A stretch of 64,000 nucleotides of DNA from Streptomyces sp. NBC_00490 (GTDB taxonomy: Bacteria; Actinomycetota; Actinomycetes; Streptomycetales; Streptomycetaceae). Each line of letters starts with the position of its first letter. Position 1 is the stretch's first letter. The stretch lies in contig NZ_CP107869.1 in assembly GCF_036013645.1 (NCBI RefSeq), positions 7,192,001 through 7,256,000 of the forward strand. The letters are read 5' to 3'. The position numbers and the translations under genes are program-made. The notes beneath the pieces are model-generated. The model had not been told where the DNA came from. It was given only the letters and a program-made list of their open reading frames with translations, and made no database searches. Shown piece after piece: positions 24,527-32,828 of the stretch.

Positions 24527-26113
24527 ATGCCACCCACGCTCGCCTCGCTCGTCCACCACTCCGCGCTCAAGCTGACCGTGCGGGCGGGCGAGGACCGGCT
24601 CGACGTTCCCGTGCGCTGGGCGCATGTCAGCGAGCTCGCCGACCCCGTGCCGTACATGGAGGGCGGGGAGCTGCTGCTGATCACCGCGCTGAAGCTGGAC
24701 GCGGAGGATCCGCAGGCGATGCGGCGGTATGTGAAGCGGCTGGTCGGTGCGGGGGTCGTGGGGCTCGGGTTCGCGGTCGGGGTCAACTACGAGGACATTC
24801 CCGAGGCGCTCGTCGACGCCGCCGCGGGCGAGGGGCTCCCGCTGCTCGAAGTGCCCCGGCGCACCCCCTTCCTCGCCATCAGCAAGGCCGTCTCCGCGGC
24901 CATCGCCGCCGAGCAGTACCGGGCCGTGACGGCCGGGTTCGCCGCGCAGCGGGAGCTGACCCGGCAGGCGTTGACGGACGGTCCCGAAGGGCTGCTGTCC
25001 GCGCTCGCCTCGCAGGTGGACGGGTGGGCGGCGCTGTACGACGCGTCCGGTGCCGTCGTCGCCACCGCGCCGGAGTGGGCGGGGCGGCGGGCCGCACGGC
25101 TCACGGCGGACGTGGAGCGACTGCGGGAGCGGCCCGCGCCGGCCTCCTCCGTGGCCGGCGGCCCCGACAACGAGGACCGTGTCGAACTGCACTCCCTGGG
25201 CACCGGGCGCCGGCCGCGCGCCGCGCTCGCGGTGGGCACGGCGGCGGCGCCCGGGACGGCGGAGCGGTACGCCGTCCACTCGGCGATCGCCCTGCTCACC
25301 CTGACCACCGAGCGGTCCCGGTCCCTGCGCGCCGCCGAGCAGCGGCTCGGGGCGGCGGTGCTGCGGATGCTGCTGGCCGGGGAGCCGGACCATGCGCGGG
25401 CGGTCGCCGGGGATCTGTACGGGTCGCTGCTGGACGCGCCGTTCCGGATGGTCGTCGCCGAGGAGGGGCGTGCTCCGGCGGAGGGCGACCTTCTGGGTGC
25501 CCTCGCCGAGGTCGTGGAGTCCGCCGCCGCGCGGGCCGGGGAGGCCGTGCTGGTCGTTCCGGAGGGGGAGCGGCTGGTGGTGCTGGCCGTGGACGGGGGC
25601 GCGGCGATCGGGGCGTGCGGGGAGTACACCGCCGGGCTGGAGGCCGGGCGGGCGGTGGGGGAGCAGGGCGGCGCGGCGGGCGAGGACGAGCTCGTCGTGG
25701 GGGTGTCGGCGCCGGTCGGGCCGGTCGCGGCGGCGGCCGCCTACAAGCAGGCCGAGCAGGCGCTGTCCGTCGCGCGGCGGCGGGGGCGGGTGTGTGTGGA
25801 GCACGAGCAGCTGGCGGCGGGGTCGGTGGTGCCGTTGCTGGCCGATGACGCGGTGCGGGCTTTCGCGGACGGGTTGCTGCGGGCGCTGTACGACCACGAC
25901 GCGACGGGGCGGGGGGATCTGGTGGCCTCGCTGCGGGCGTGGCTGTCGCGGCACGGACAGTGGGACGCGGCGGCCGCGGACCTGGGCGTGCACCGGCACA
26001 CCCTGCGGTATCGGATGCGGCGCGTGGAGGAGATCCTCGGACGGTCGCTGGACGACCCGGACGTACGGATGGAACTCTGGCTGGCCTTGAAGACGACGTC
26101 GACGGAGCAGTGA
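24527..26113 (+). CDS. PucR-family transcriptional regulator
   Basis: 528 residues. The N-terminal PucR-like domain starts with LASLVHHSALKLTV and VRWAHVSELADPVPYMEGGELLL; a middle sensor stretch follows, and a C-terminal helix-turn-helix is in AAADLGVHRHTLRYRMRRVEEILGRSLDDPDVRMELWLALK. This three-part layout and length match PucR/CdaR regulators of purine, polyamine or amino acid breakdown. It sits between the GABA aminotransferase and an aldehyde dehydrogenase, so it probably controls polyamine/GABA catabolism, with GABA or a related compound as effector (inferred). The 3' half is extremely GC-rich. A 10-bp palindrome (ACCGTACGGT, 24434-24443) lies in its upstream region. Confidence 0.9.
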   Translation: MPPTLASLVHHSALKLTVRAGEDRLDVPVRWAHVSELADPVPYMEGGELLLITALKLDAEDPQAMRRYVKRLVGAGVVGLGFAVGVNYEDIPEALVDAAAGEGLPLLEVPRRTPFLAISKAVSAAIAAEQYRAVTAGFAAQRELTRQALTDGPEGLLSALASQVDGWAALYDASGAVVATAPEWAGRRAARLTADVERLRERPAPASSVAGGPDNEDRVELHSLGTGRRPRAALAVGTAAAPGTAERYAVHSAIALLTLTTERSRSLRAAEQRLGAAVLRMLLAGEPDHARAVAGDLYGSLLDAPFRMVVAEEGRAPAEGDLLGALAEVVESAAARAGEAVLVVPEGERLVVLAVDGGAAIGACGEYTAGLEAGRAVGEQGGAAGEDELVVGVSAPVGPVAAAAAYKQAEQALSVARRRGRVCVEHEQLAAGSVVPLLADDAVRAFADGLLRALYDHDATGRGDLVASLRAWLSRHGQWDAAAADLGVHRHTLRYRMRRVEEILGRSLDDPDVRMELWLALKTTSTEQ

Positions 26114-26117
26114 CCGG

Positions 26118-26176
26118 GGGTCGAGGGGGCGGCAGCCCCCAGGGACGGGACGGGTACGGGCGGCGGGGGCGAAAAC
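26118..26176. repeat. Dispersed intergenic repeat, copy A (inverted relative to copy B)
   Basis: The reverse complement of this stretch closely matches 52741-52799: both contain TTTTCGCCCCCGCCGCCC, then TACCCGTCCC and CTGGGGGCTG in the same order. It lies just after the pucR stop, whereas copy B follows ispG. The short GC stem (CAGCCCCCAG area) may also help terminate transcription. Confidence 0.75.
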
Positions 26177-26318
26177 CGCCCGGCGCGCACCCCCACCCCG
26201 CCAAACCGGTGCGCCCCCGCCCCCCACCACTCCGCGCCGGACAAACGTCCCTTCACGCCCTCCCCCCTACCGTGGACCCGAAAGCCAACGCACACCCCCA
26301 ACGCGGAAGGGCCGGGAC

Positions 26319-27764
26319 ATGACTTCCACCCACGCCTTCTGGCTCGCCGGGCGCCAGGTCGCCGGCGAGGTCAGCTTCGATGTCAGCTCGCCGTGGGACG
26401 GGCGGGTCGTCGGCAAGGTCAGCGTGCCGAGCGACGCCCAGACCGAGGAGGCCGTCGCCGCCGCGTACGCCGTACGGGACGAGTTCGCCGCCACGCCCGC
26501 CCACATCCGCGCCGCCGCCCTCGACCACGTGAGCCGCCGCCTCGTCGAGCGCACCGAGGAGATCGCCCAGCTGATCTCCGCCGAGAACGGCAAGCCGGTC
26601 AAGTGGGCCCGGGGCGAGGTCGGCCGTGCCGTCTCCGTGTTCCGGTTCGCCGCCGAAGAGGCCCGCCGGTTCAACGGCGGCGAGGCCCAGCGCCTCGACA
26701 CCGACCTCGGCGGCCAGGGCCGGCTCGCGCTCACCCGCCGCTTCCCGAAGGGCGTCGTCCTCGGCATCGCGCCCTTCAACTTCCCGCTCAACCTGTGCGC
26801 CCACAAGATCGCCCCGGCGATCGCGGCCGGTGTGCCGATCATCCTGAAGCCCGCCCCGGCCACCCCGCTCTCCGGGCTCGTCATCGGCGAACTCCTCGCC
26901 GAGACCGAGCTGCCGGCCGGTTCCTGGAGCATCCTTCCCGTCCCGAACGACCGGATGCCCGCCCTGGTGCAGGACGAGCGGCTGCCCGTCATCTCCTTCA
27001 CCGGTTCCGAGAAGGTCGGCTACGCGATCATGGACTCGGTGCCGCGCAAGCACTGCACCCTGGAGCTGGGCGGCAACGGCGCGGCGGTCGTGCTCGGCGA
27101 CTACGCCTCCGACGCCGACCTCGACTGGGCCGCGACCCGTATCGCCACCTTCTCCAACTACCAGGGCGGCCAGTCCTGCATCTCCGTGCAGCGGGTCATC
27201 GCCGACGCGTCGGTGTACGACCGGCTGCTTCCCCGGATCGTCGCCGCCGTCGAGGCCCAGGTCACCGGCGACCCGTCCGACGACAAGACCGACGTCGGCC
27301 CGCTGGTCAGCGAGGACGCCGCCAAGCGTGTCGAGACGTGGGTGGACGAGGCCGTCGCCGCCGGTGCCACCCTCCTCACCGGTGGCAAGCGCGACGGCGC
27401 CTCCTACGCGCCGACCGTCCTCACCGACGTACCGGCCGACACGACGATCTCCTGCGAGGAGGTCTTCGGACCGGTCCTGACCGTGCAGAAGGTGGACGGC
27501 GAGGCCGAGGCCTTCGCGGCCGCCAACGACTCCAAGTACGGCCTCCAGGCGGGCGTGTTCACGCACGACCTCCAGGTCGCCTTCCGCGCCCACCGCGCGC
27601 TCGAGGTCGGCGGCGTCGTCATCGGCGACGTGCCCTCCTACCGCGCCGACCAGATGCCGTACGGCGGCGCCAAGCAGTCCGGTGTGGGCCGCGAGGGCGT
27701 GAAGTTCGCGATGGACGACTACACCTACGAGCGGGTCCTCGTCCTCACCGGGCTCGCCCTCTGA
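26319..27764 (+). CDS. Aldehyde dehydrogenase, candidate succinate-semialdehyde dehydrogenase
   Basis: 481 residues, complete ALDH. Motifs are PFNFPLNLCAHKIAPA, FTGSEKVGY, the base Glu in LELGGNGAAVV, the catalytic Cys in YQGGQSCISVQ and CEEVFGPVLTV. The GGQSCISVQR form is shared with glyceraldehyde/phosphonoacetaldehyde-type members, so the substrate is not fixed by sequence. Its place next to pucR and gabT suggests it finishes the GABA route by oxidising succinate semialdehyde to succinate with NAD(P). The start ATG follows GGAAGGGCCGGGAC. A strong terminator is found 90 bases after its stop. Confidence 0.83.
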   Translation: MTSTHAFWLAGRQVAGEVSFDVSSPWDGRVVGKVSVPSDAQTEEAVAAAYAVRDEFAATPAHIRAAALDHVSRRLVERTEEIAQLISAENGKPVKWARGEVGRAVSVFRFAAEEARRFNGGEAQRLDTDLGGQGRLALTRRFPKGVVLGIAPFNFPLNLCAHKIAPAIAAGVPIILKPAPATPLSGLVIGELLAETELPAGSWSILPVPNDRMPALVQDERLPVISFTGSEKVGYAIMDSVPRKHCTLELGGNGAAVVLGDYASDADLDWAATRIATFSNYQGGQSCISVQRVIADASVYDRLLPRIVAAVEAQVTGDPSDDKTDVGPLVSEDAAKRVETWVDEAVAAGATLLTGGKRDGASYAPTVLTDVPADTTISCEEVFGPVLTVQKVDGEAEAFAAANDSKYGLQAGVFTHDLQVAFRAHRALEVGGVVIGDVPSYRADQMPYGGAKQSGVGREGVKFAMDDYTYERVLVLTGLAL

Positions 27765-27801
27765 CCCTGCGGGTACATCCGTGCACAGCGCCTCTAGCTA
27801 A

Positions 27802-27824
27802 TGGGAACCATTTTCAGCTAAGGT
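27802..27824 (+). promoter_or_regulatory. Zur-like box and -10 in front of a short terminator-ended stretch
   Basis: On the minus strand 27802-27816 reads TGAAAATGGTTCCCA, 12 of 15 matches to the actinobacterial Zur box TGAAAATGATTTTCA as I remember it. TAAGGT at 27819-27824 could be a plus-strand -10. Only about 30 bases follow before the terminator at 27856, so any transcript would be very short. No protein gene starts here. Confidence 0.4.
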
Positions 27825-27855
27825 CGTCGCAGCGACGGTGGCTCACCGTCCCGAA

Positions 27856-27897
27856 GGGGCCCGGCACCGATGCCTTCCGGTGCCGGGCCCCTTCTTT
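27856..27897 (+). terminator. Strong intrinsic terminator after the aldehyde dehydrogenase gene
   Basis: A 14-bp perfect stem (GGGGCCCGGCACCG with its complement at 27878-27891) with an 8-base loop is followed by TTCTTT, so it terminates plus-strand transcripts. A smaller stem (GACGGTG/CACCGTC, 27834-27850) precedes it. It separates the GABA genes from the convergent GH3 gene. Confidence 0.85.
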
Positions 27898-27918
27898 GTG
27901 CCGAACTCCTCCGGACCC

Positions 27919-30771
27919 TCAGCCGGAGAAGCCGGCACGCGCGTGCCGCAGCGGGCCGCGCAGCCTGAGGTGGACGTCGTGCACACCGGAGGCGGTGAGC
28001 CCGGTGCGGAGCGTGACGTAGTCGTACGGCCCCGACGTGGGCGTCTTCGGTGACAGCGTCGCGAGCGCCGGGCCACCGTCGAGCGAGATCTCCACCGCGC
28101 CCTCGCCCGCCACGGACACCGTCACCTCTGTGACGCCCGCCCCGAAGTCACAGGCCCGGTAGACCAGTTCGGCCACCCCGCCGTTCGCCGGCGTCACCGC
28201 GTCGCCGGCCGCCTTCGTCCGGTCGACGATCGCGACACCGCTCTGCTCGTCGAAGTCGGCCCCGTCCAGGCCCCGTTCGACGACGGGGCGCGGCCCGCCC
28301 GGCTCGCCGTCCAGGAGAACCGTCGTACGCAGTCGCACATCCTCACTGGACGCGGCCGCCATCAGGTCGTACGGCCCCGGCTCCAGGCGCCACCGGCCGT
28401 GTGCCACGTCCCAGAACTCGAAGGCGGACAGCGGGACTTCGAAGGACAGCTCCGCCGTCTCGCCGGGGGCGAGCGTGACCCTGCGGTGGGCCACCAGCTC
28501 GCGGCGCGGGCGCGGGACCGAGGGGTCCACGGCGCGGGCGTAGAGCTGGGCGACCTCGTCGGCCGTCACGTCACCCGTGTTCCTGACCGTGAAGGAGACC
28601 TGCAACGTCCCGTCCTCCGTGCGGGACGTGAGATCGCCGTAGGAGAAGGACGCGTACGACAGGCCGTGCCCGAAGGGGAACAGCGGGGTGCCCTCGTAGT
28701 ACAGGTACGTCTGGCGGCCGCCGAGCACGTCGTAGTCCAGCAGGTCGGGCAGGTCGGCGTCGTCGGCGTACCAGGTCTGCGGGAGGCGGCCCGCGGGGGA
28801 GACGTCGCCGGCCAGGACCCGGGCCAGCGCGGTACCCGCCGCCTGGCCGCCGTGGGACATCCAGAGCGCGGCCCGCAGCGGGCCCGGCTGGAACGTGTAC
28901 GGGTAGGCGGAGACCAGGGCCAGCACCGTGTTCGGGTTGGCGGCGCGGGCCGCCCGCAGCAGGCGGTCCTGGTGGGCGGGGAGGGCGAGGGTCCTGCGGT
29001 CCTCGGTCTCGCGGCCCTCGATGTGCGGGTCGTTGCCCGCCACCACCAGCACCACATCGGCGTCGGCGGCGGCCCTGGAGACCGCGTCCCTGCCGTGCTC
29101 GGCGACGATCAGCGTGAAGATTTCGGGCTGATCGCCGAGTTCCGCGTTTTCATCGGCAACCTTTACTCCGTCGGCGCCGACAGCGACGTGGCGACCCGTG
29201 CCGACATGCCTGAGGAGGTGTCCGTTCCCATGGGGTTCCAGCCGGAATGTCTCCTGGACGATCCAGCCTCCGGGCTGGTCGGCGGAGGCGCGCACATAGC
29301 CGTCCTCGGCGACCGAGAGATAGCGGCCGTCGGGCGCGCGCAGGGTCAGCACGCCCTCGCCCCAGTCGACCAGGGCGAGCTCGGTGCCGACCGCGTGGGT
29401 GGTGAGCGGCGGGAGATCCGTGCGGCCCGCCAGCAGCGCGGGGTCGAGGGCACCCTCGGCGCCGCGCACCTCGTCGTCGGCGTTCGCTTCGGGCACGTGG
29501 AGGAAGGTTCCGTCGGACGTCTTCAGCAGGACCCGGTCCACGCCCTCCGCGAACTCGATCCGGTCGGCGCCGAACCGCTCGTACAGGCCCTCCAGCGGGG
29601 TGGAGCGATGGATCAGCGTGCCGCTGTACCAGTCGAGCTTGCACTCGTCGGCGAGCAGACCGACCACGGCGAGCCGGGTGTCCGGGGCGAGCGGCAGCAC
29701 ACCGTCGTTGCGCAGCAGGACGACCGACTGCTCGGCCGCCTCCTGCGCGAGGGCGCGGTGGGCCGGGGTGTCGAAGTCCCGGGTCAGCGCGTGCGGGTCG
29801 TACTGCGGGTCGAACTCACCGAGGCGGAAGCGGACCGAGAGCTGGCGGCGGACCGCCGTGTCGATGTCGGCCTCGGTCAACAGGCCCTGTTCGTACGCCT
29901 TCCTGACCCGTCCGGTGATCTGCGAGCTGTCGGTGCCGTGGTCGGTGAAGCTGTCGACGCCGGCCAGGAGCGAGGCCGCGGTGGCCTCCTCGTGGGTGTC
30001 GTAGTAGTGCTCGTGATCGACCAGGTTGGAGGGCGCGCCCGCGTCCGAGCAGACGAGCAGATCCTCGTCCGTCCAGGTGCGCAGGTGCTCGCGCAGATAC
30101 GGACTCACGTGGTTCGGGCGGCCGTTGACCAGGTTGTACGCGGGCATCACCCCGGCCACCGCGCCCGCCTCGACGGTCTCGCGGAAGGCGCGCAGGTCGT
30201 ACTCGTGCAGCACGCGCGGGCGGACCGAGCTGGACGAAGTGGCCCGGTCCGTCTCGTTGTTGTGGGCGAGCCAGTGCTTGAGGACGGGGGCGGTGCGCCA
30301 GTACGTCGGATGGTCGCCGCGCAGCCCGCGGGTGTACGCGACGGCGATCGCCGAGGTGAGCTTCGGGTCCTCCGAGTAGCCCTCCTCGTTGCGGCCCCAC
30401 AGGGGGTGGCGCAGGAGGTTCACCGTCGGGGACCAGACGTTGAGGCCGATGCGGTCGTCGCGGGCCCGCATCGCGCGGACCTCCTTGGAGACGGCCTCGC
30501 CGACCCGTCGTACGAGATCGGTGTTCCAGGTCGCGCCCAGGCCCACCGCCTGCGGGAACACCGTCGCCGGGCCCATCCAGGCGACCCCGTGCAGGGCCTC
30601 CTGGCCGGTGCGGAAGGCGCCGACGCCGAGCCGCTCGACGGCCGGGGCGAACTGGTGCAGGAACCCGATCTTCTCGTCGAGGGCGAGCCGCGACAGCAGA
30701 TCGTCGATGCGCTTCGCGAACGGCAGATGCGGATCGCGGAAAGGCGGCGTGGGCGGCGGCTGTGCGGTCAC
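27919..30771 (-). CDS. GH3 beta-glucosidase with beta-trefoil-like insert and CBM6-like C-terminus
   Basis: 950 residues. The GH3 N-terminal barrel runs to about residue 340, with the nucleophile Asp in VCSDAG, and the second GH3 domain continues (VVLLRNDGVLPL; later VVLVVAGNDPHIEGRETEDR). Between them a fascin-like beta-trefoil insert is visible (LRAPDGRYLSVAEDGYV, LLRHVGTGRHVAVGADG). An FnIII-like domain follows, and the last 120 residues resemble CBM6 (GAVEISLDGGPALATL, VHDVHLRLRGPL). There is no signal peptide, so it should act in the cytoplasm, removing glucose from imported xyloglucan oligosaccharides. The GTG at 30771 follows AAGGGGAA. A LacI-type operator lies 37 bases upstream. Confidence 0.88.
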   Translation of the reverse strand: MTAQPPPTPPFRDPHLPFAKRIDDLLSRLALDEKIGFLHQFAPAVERLGVGAFRTGQEALHGVAWMGPATVFPQAVGLGATWNTDLVRRVGEAVSKEVRAMRARDDRIGLNVWSPTVNLLRHPLWGRNEEGYSEDPKLTSAIAVAYTRGLRGDHPTYWRTAPVLKHWLAHNNETDRATSSSSVRPRVLHEYDLRAFRETVEAGAVAGVMPAYNLVNGRPNHVSPYLREHLRTWTDEDLLVCSDAGAPSNLVDHEHYYDTHEEATAASLLAGVDSFTDHGTDSSQITGRVRKAYEQGLLTEADIDTAVRRQLSVRFRLGEFDPQYDPHALTRDFDTPAHRALAQEAAEQSVVLLRNDGVLPLAPDTRLAVVGLLADECKLDWYSGTLIHRSTPLEGLYERFGADRIEFAEGVDRVLLKTSDGTFLHVPEANADDEVRGAEGALDPALLAGRTDLPPLTTHAVGTELALVDWGEGVLTLRAPDGRYLSVAEDGYVRASADQPGGWIVQETFRLEPHGNGHLLRHVGTGRHVAVGADGVKVADENAELGDQPEIFTLIVAEHGRDAVSRAAADADVVLVVAGNDPHIEGRETEDRRTLALPAHQDRLLRAARAANPNTVLALVSAYPYTFQPGPLRAALWMSHGGQAAGTALARVLAGDVSPAGRLPQTWYADDADLPDLLDYDVLGGRQTYLYYEGTPLFPFGHGLSYASFSYGDLTSRTEDGTLQVSFTVRNTGDVTADEVAQLYARAVDPSVPRPRRELVAHRRVTLAPGETAELSFEVPLSAFEFWDVAHGRWRLEPGPYDLMAAASSEDVRLRTTVLLDGEPGGPRPVVERGLDGADFDEQSGVAIVDRTKAAGDAVTPANGGVAELVYRACDFGAGVTEVTVSVAGEGAVEISLDGGPALATLSPKTPTSGPYDYVTLRTGLTASGVHDVHLRLRGPLRHARAGFSG

Positions 30772-30807
30772 GTGGGGTTCCCCTTGGAGTGGAGCGGTCG
30801 AGCCCTT

Positions 30808-30821
30808 TCGAAGCGCTTCGA
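30808..30821. promoter_or_regulatory. LacI-type operator, copy 1 (GH3 side)
   Basis: Perfect 14-bp palindrome TCGAAGCGCTTCGA, identical in core to three other sites in this locus (30968, 45360, 45447). It sits just upstream of the GH3 gene. Confidence 0.8.
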
Positions 30822-30967
30822 TGCTCATTCGACATTGGGGTGGGTGTCAAGGGAGCAGCGCCATCACTTCAAGCGGTGCATAAGAAAAGGTCGCCTCCCC
30901 TGCCTCCGAGGAATATTGGGAACGACTCTTGTGCACCCACAGGGCTTCACTTAACCTCACAGCAACA

Positions 30968-30981
30968 TCGAAGCGCTTCGA
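30968..30981. promoter_or_regulatory. LacI-type operator, copy 2 (importer side)
   Basis: Perfect palindrome TCGAAGCGCTTCGA, 117 bases before the start of the substrate-binding protein gene. With copy 1 it brackets the divergent control region (30772-31097), which holds no gene. Confidence 0.8.
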
Positions 30982-31097
30982 CTACACGGTGACCGTAGAC
31001 GTCGAAAGAACGCTTCAGCTCAGCCAGTTCCACTCAAGACACCGCAGCCGACGGCTCCTCCGCCGGGTGTCCTGGTGCGCCATGAAGGGTTGACGCA

Positions 31098-32801
31098 ATG
31101 ACGCCGAACGCCGCCGCCCCCTCCTCTGGTCCTTCCGGTCCCAGCCGGAGAAGCTTCCTCGCCTCCACCGCGGTGGCCACCGCAGCGGTGGCGGGCGGGG
31201 TGCCGCTGCTCTCCGCCTGCGGCGGTTCGGACAGTGGCTCGCGTGACGGCACCACGTCGGGCAAGGACGCGAAGAAGATCCTGCCGGCCTATGTGGCGAG
31301 CAACGTGGTGAAGCCGGACATCCCGTCCAAGAACGGCTCGTCGATGGGCTTCACCGCCAAGCTCGACGTCGCCACGCTCAAGACCTCGGTGCCCAAGAAG
31401 CTCGGCAGCGGCGGCAAGGTCACCATCATGTCGCCGTTCTGGGGCTCGCCCCCGAAGGGCAACAACCCCTACTACACGTCGATGAACGACCTGATCGGCG
31501 TCGACGTCCAGTGGCGGAACCAGGACGGCAACACCTACGACCAGAAGCTCGGCGCGGTCCTCGCCTCCAGTGACGTCCCGGACGTGGTGGTCATCCCCGG
31601 CTGGAACATGATGGGCAAGATACCCAGCGCCATCGCCGGCAAGATGGCCGACCTCGGCCCGTACCTGTCCGGCGACAAGATCAAGAAGTACCCGAACCTC
31701 GCGGCCATCCCCAGCGGCGCCTGGCAGCGCTCCATCTTCGGCGGCAAGCTGATGGGCCTGCCGATGCCCGCCTCGGAGATCCAGAACATCGTCCCCCTGT
31801 ACCGCCGGGACATCTTCGACAAGGAGGGCTACGAGGTCCCGCGGTCCGCCGACGAGTTCATGGCCCTGTGCAAGGACATCACCAACGCCCGGGCCAAGGT
31901 GTGGGCCTGCGGCGACATGAAGTGGACCGCGATGAACACCTTCGGGGTGTTCAGCGGCGGGGAGAAGCCGCTCTGGTGGGACATGGTCGACGGCAAGCTG
32001 GTCAACCGCGTCGAAACCCAGGAGTACCTCGAAGCCATCGAGTGGACGCGCAAGCTGTTCGCCGCCGGAGTCGTCCACCCCGACTTCAAGCTGGGCAAGA
32101 GCCAGGCGGTCGACCCCGCCCCCAAGTTCGCCGCCGGCGAGTTCCTGATCTGGAACAACAACGTCGTCAACTGGTACGGCCAGCAGGCCTCCCTGGCCAC
32201 CCAGAACCCCGACGTCAAGGTCTGGGGCATGGACGTCTGGGGCCACGACGGCGGCAACCCGACGCTGTACGCCCAGAACCCGGCCGGCATCTTCGCCTTC
32301 GTCAGCAAGAAGGCCTCCGAGTCCGTCATCCACGACGTGCTGGCGGTAGCCAACGTCACCGCGGCGCCGTACGGCACCAAGGAGTGGATGATGACCAACT
32401 ACGGCGTCGAGGGCACGCACTACACCGTGAAGGACGGCGTGGCCGTCAAGAACGACAAGGGCAACAACGAAGTCGTCAACGCCTATGTCATGGTGGCCAG
32501 TCCCGCCCCGACCACCGCGCACCCGGACCTGCCGGACTACACCAAGGCCATGGTCGAGTGGGAGCAGCGGATGGGTGCCTTCACCAAGAAGACGTCCTTC
32601 TGGGGCCTTCAGGTCACGGAGCCCTCCCGCTACACCAACCTCGCCAACAACTTCGAGCAGCTCGAGGACGACATCATCCGCGGGCACAAGAAGATCAGCG
32701 ACATGCAGCAGGCCGTGTCCGACTGGAAGGGCCAGGGCGGCGACAAACTGCGCGACTGGTACAAGAAGCTGCTCGACGAGAACGGCACGGCGGCGAGCTG
32801 A
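31098..32801 (+). CDS. Oligosaccharide ABC transporter substrate-binding lipoprotein
   Basis: 567 residues, large for a sugar-binding protein and typical of the group that binds longer oligosaccharides. A Tat-type signal (SRRSFLASTAVATAAVAGG) ends in lipobox LSACGG at about residue 42. The mature part has KVTIMSPFWGSPP, DVPDVVVIPGWNM, and GGKLMGLPMPASEIQNIVPLYRRDIFDKEGYEVP, the usual SBP family-1 elements. It is the receptor of the CUT1 importer encoded next and, from the enzymes around it, should bind xyloglucan oligosaccharides. It is separated by 27 bases from the first permease gene and lies behind operator copy 2. Confidence 0.92.
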   Translation: MTPNAAAPSSGPSGPSRRSFLASTAVATAAVAGGVPLLSACGGSDSGSRDGTTSGKDAKKILPAYVASNVVKPDIPSKNGSSMGFTAKLDVATLKTSVPKKLGSGGKVTIMSPFWGSPPKGNNPYYTSMNDLIGVDVQWRNQDGNTYDQKLGAVLASSDVPDVVVIPGWNMMGKIPSAIAGKMADLGPYLSGDKIKKYPNLAAIPSGAWQRSIFGGKLMGLPMPASEIQNIVPLYRRDIFDKEGYEVPRSADEFMALCKDITNARAKVWACGDMKWTAMNTFGVFSGGEKPLWWDMVDGKLVNRVETQEYLEAIEWTRKLFAAGVVHPDFKLGKSQAVDPAPKFAAGEFLIWNNNVVNWYGQQASLATQNPDVKVWGMDVWGHDGGNPTLYAQNPAGIFAFVSKKASESVIHDVLAVANVTAAPYGTKEWMMTNYGVEGTHYTVKDGVAVKNDKGNNEVVNAYVMVASPAPTTAHPDLPDYTKAMVEWEQRMGAFTKKTSFWGLQVTEPSRYTNLANNFEQLEDDIIRGHKKISDMQQAVSDWKGQGGDKLRDWYKKLLDENGTAAS

Positions 32802-32828
32802 CCGGGCTCTGAGGCAAGGAGAACAACC

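Noticed and set aside
31002..31017. Possible fifth LacI operator (TCGAAAGAACGCTTCA)
   Set aside because: The arms are recognisable but the centre is changed and 2 bases longer, so it lacks the CG-centred palindrome common to the other four.
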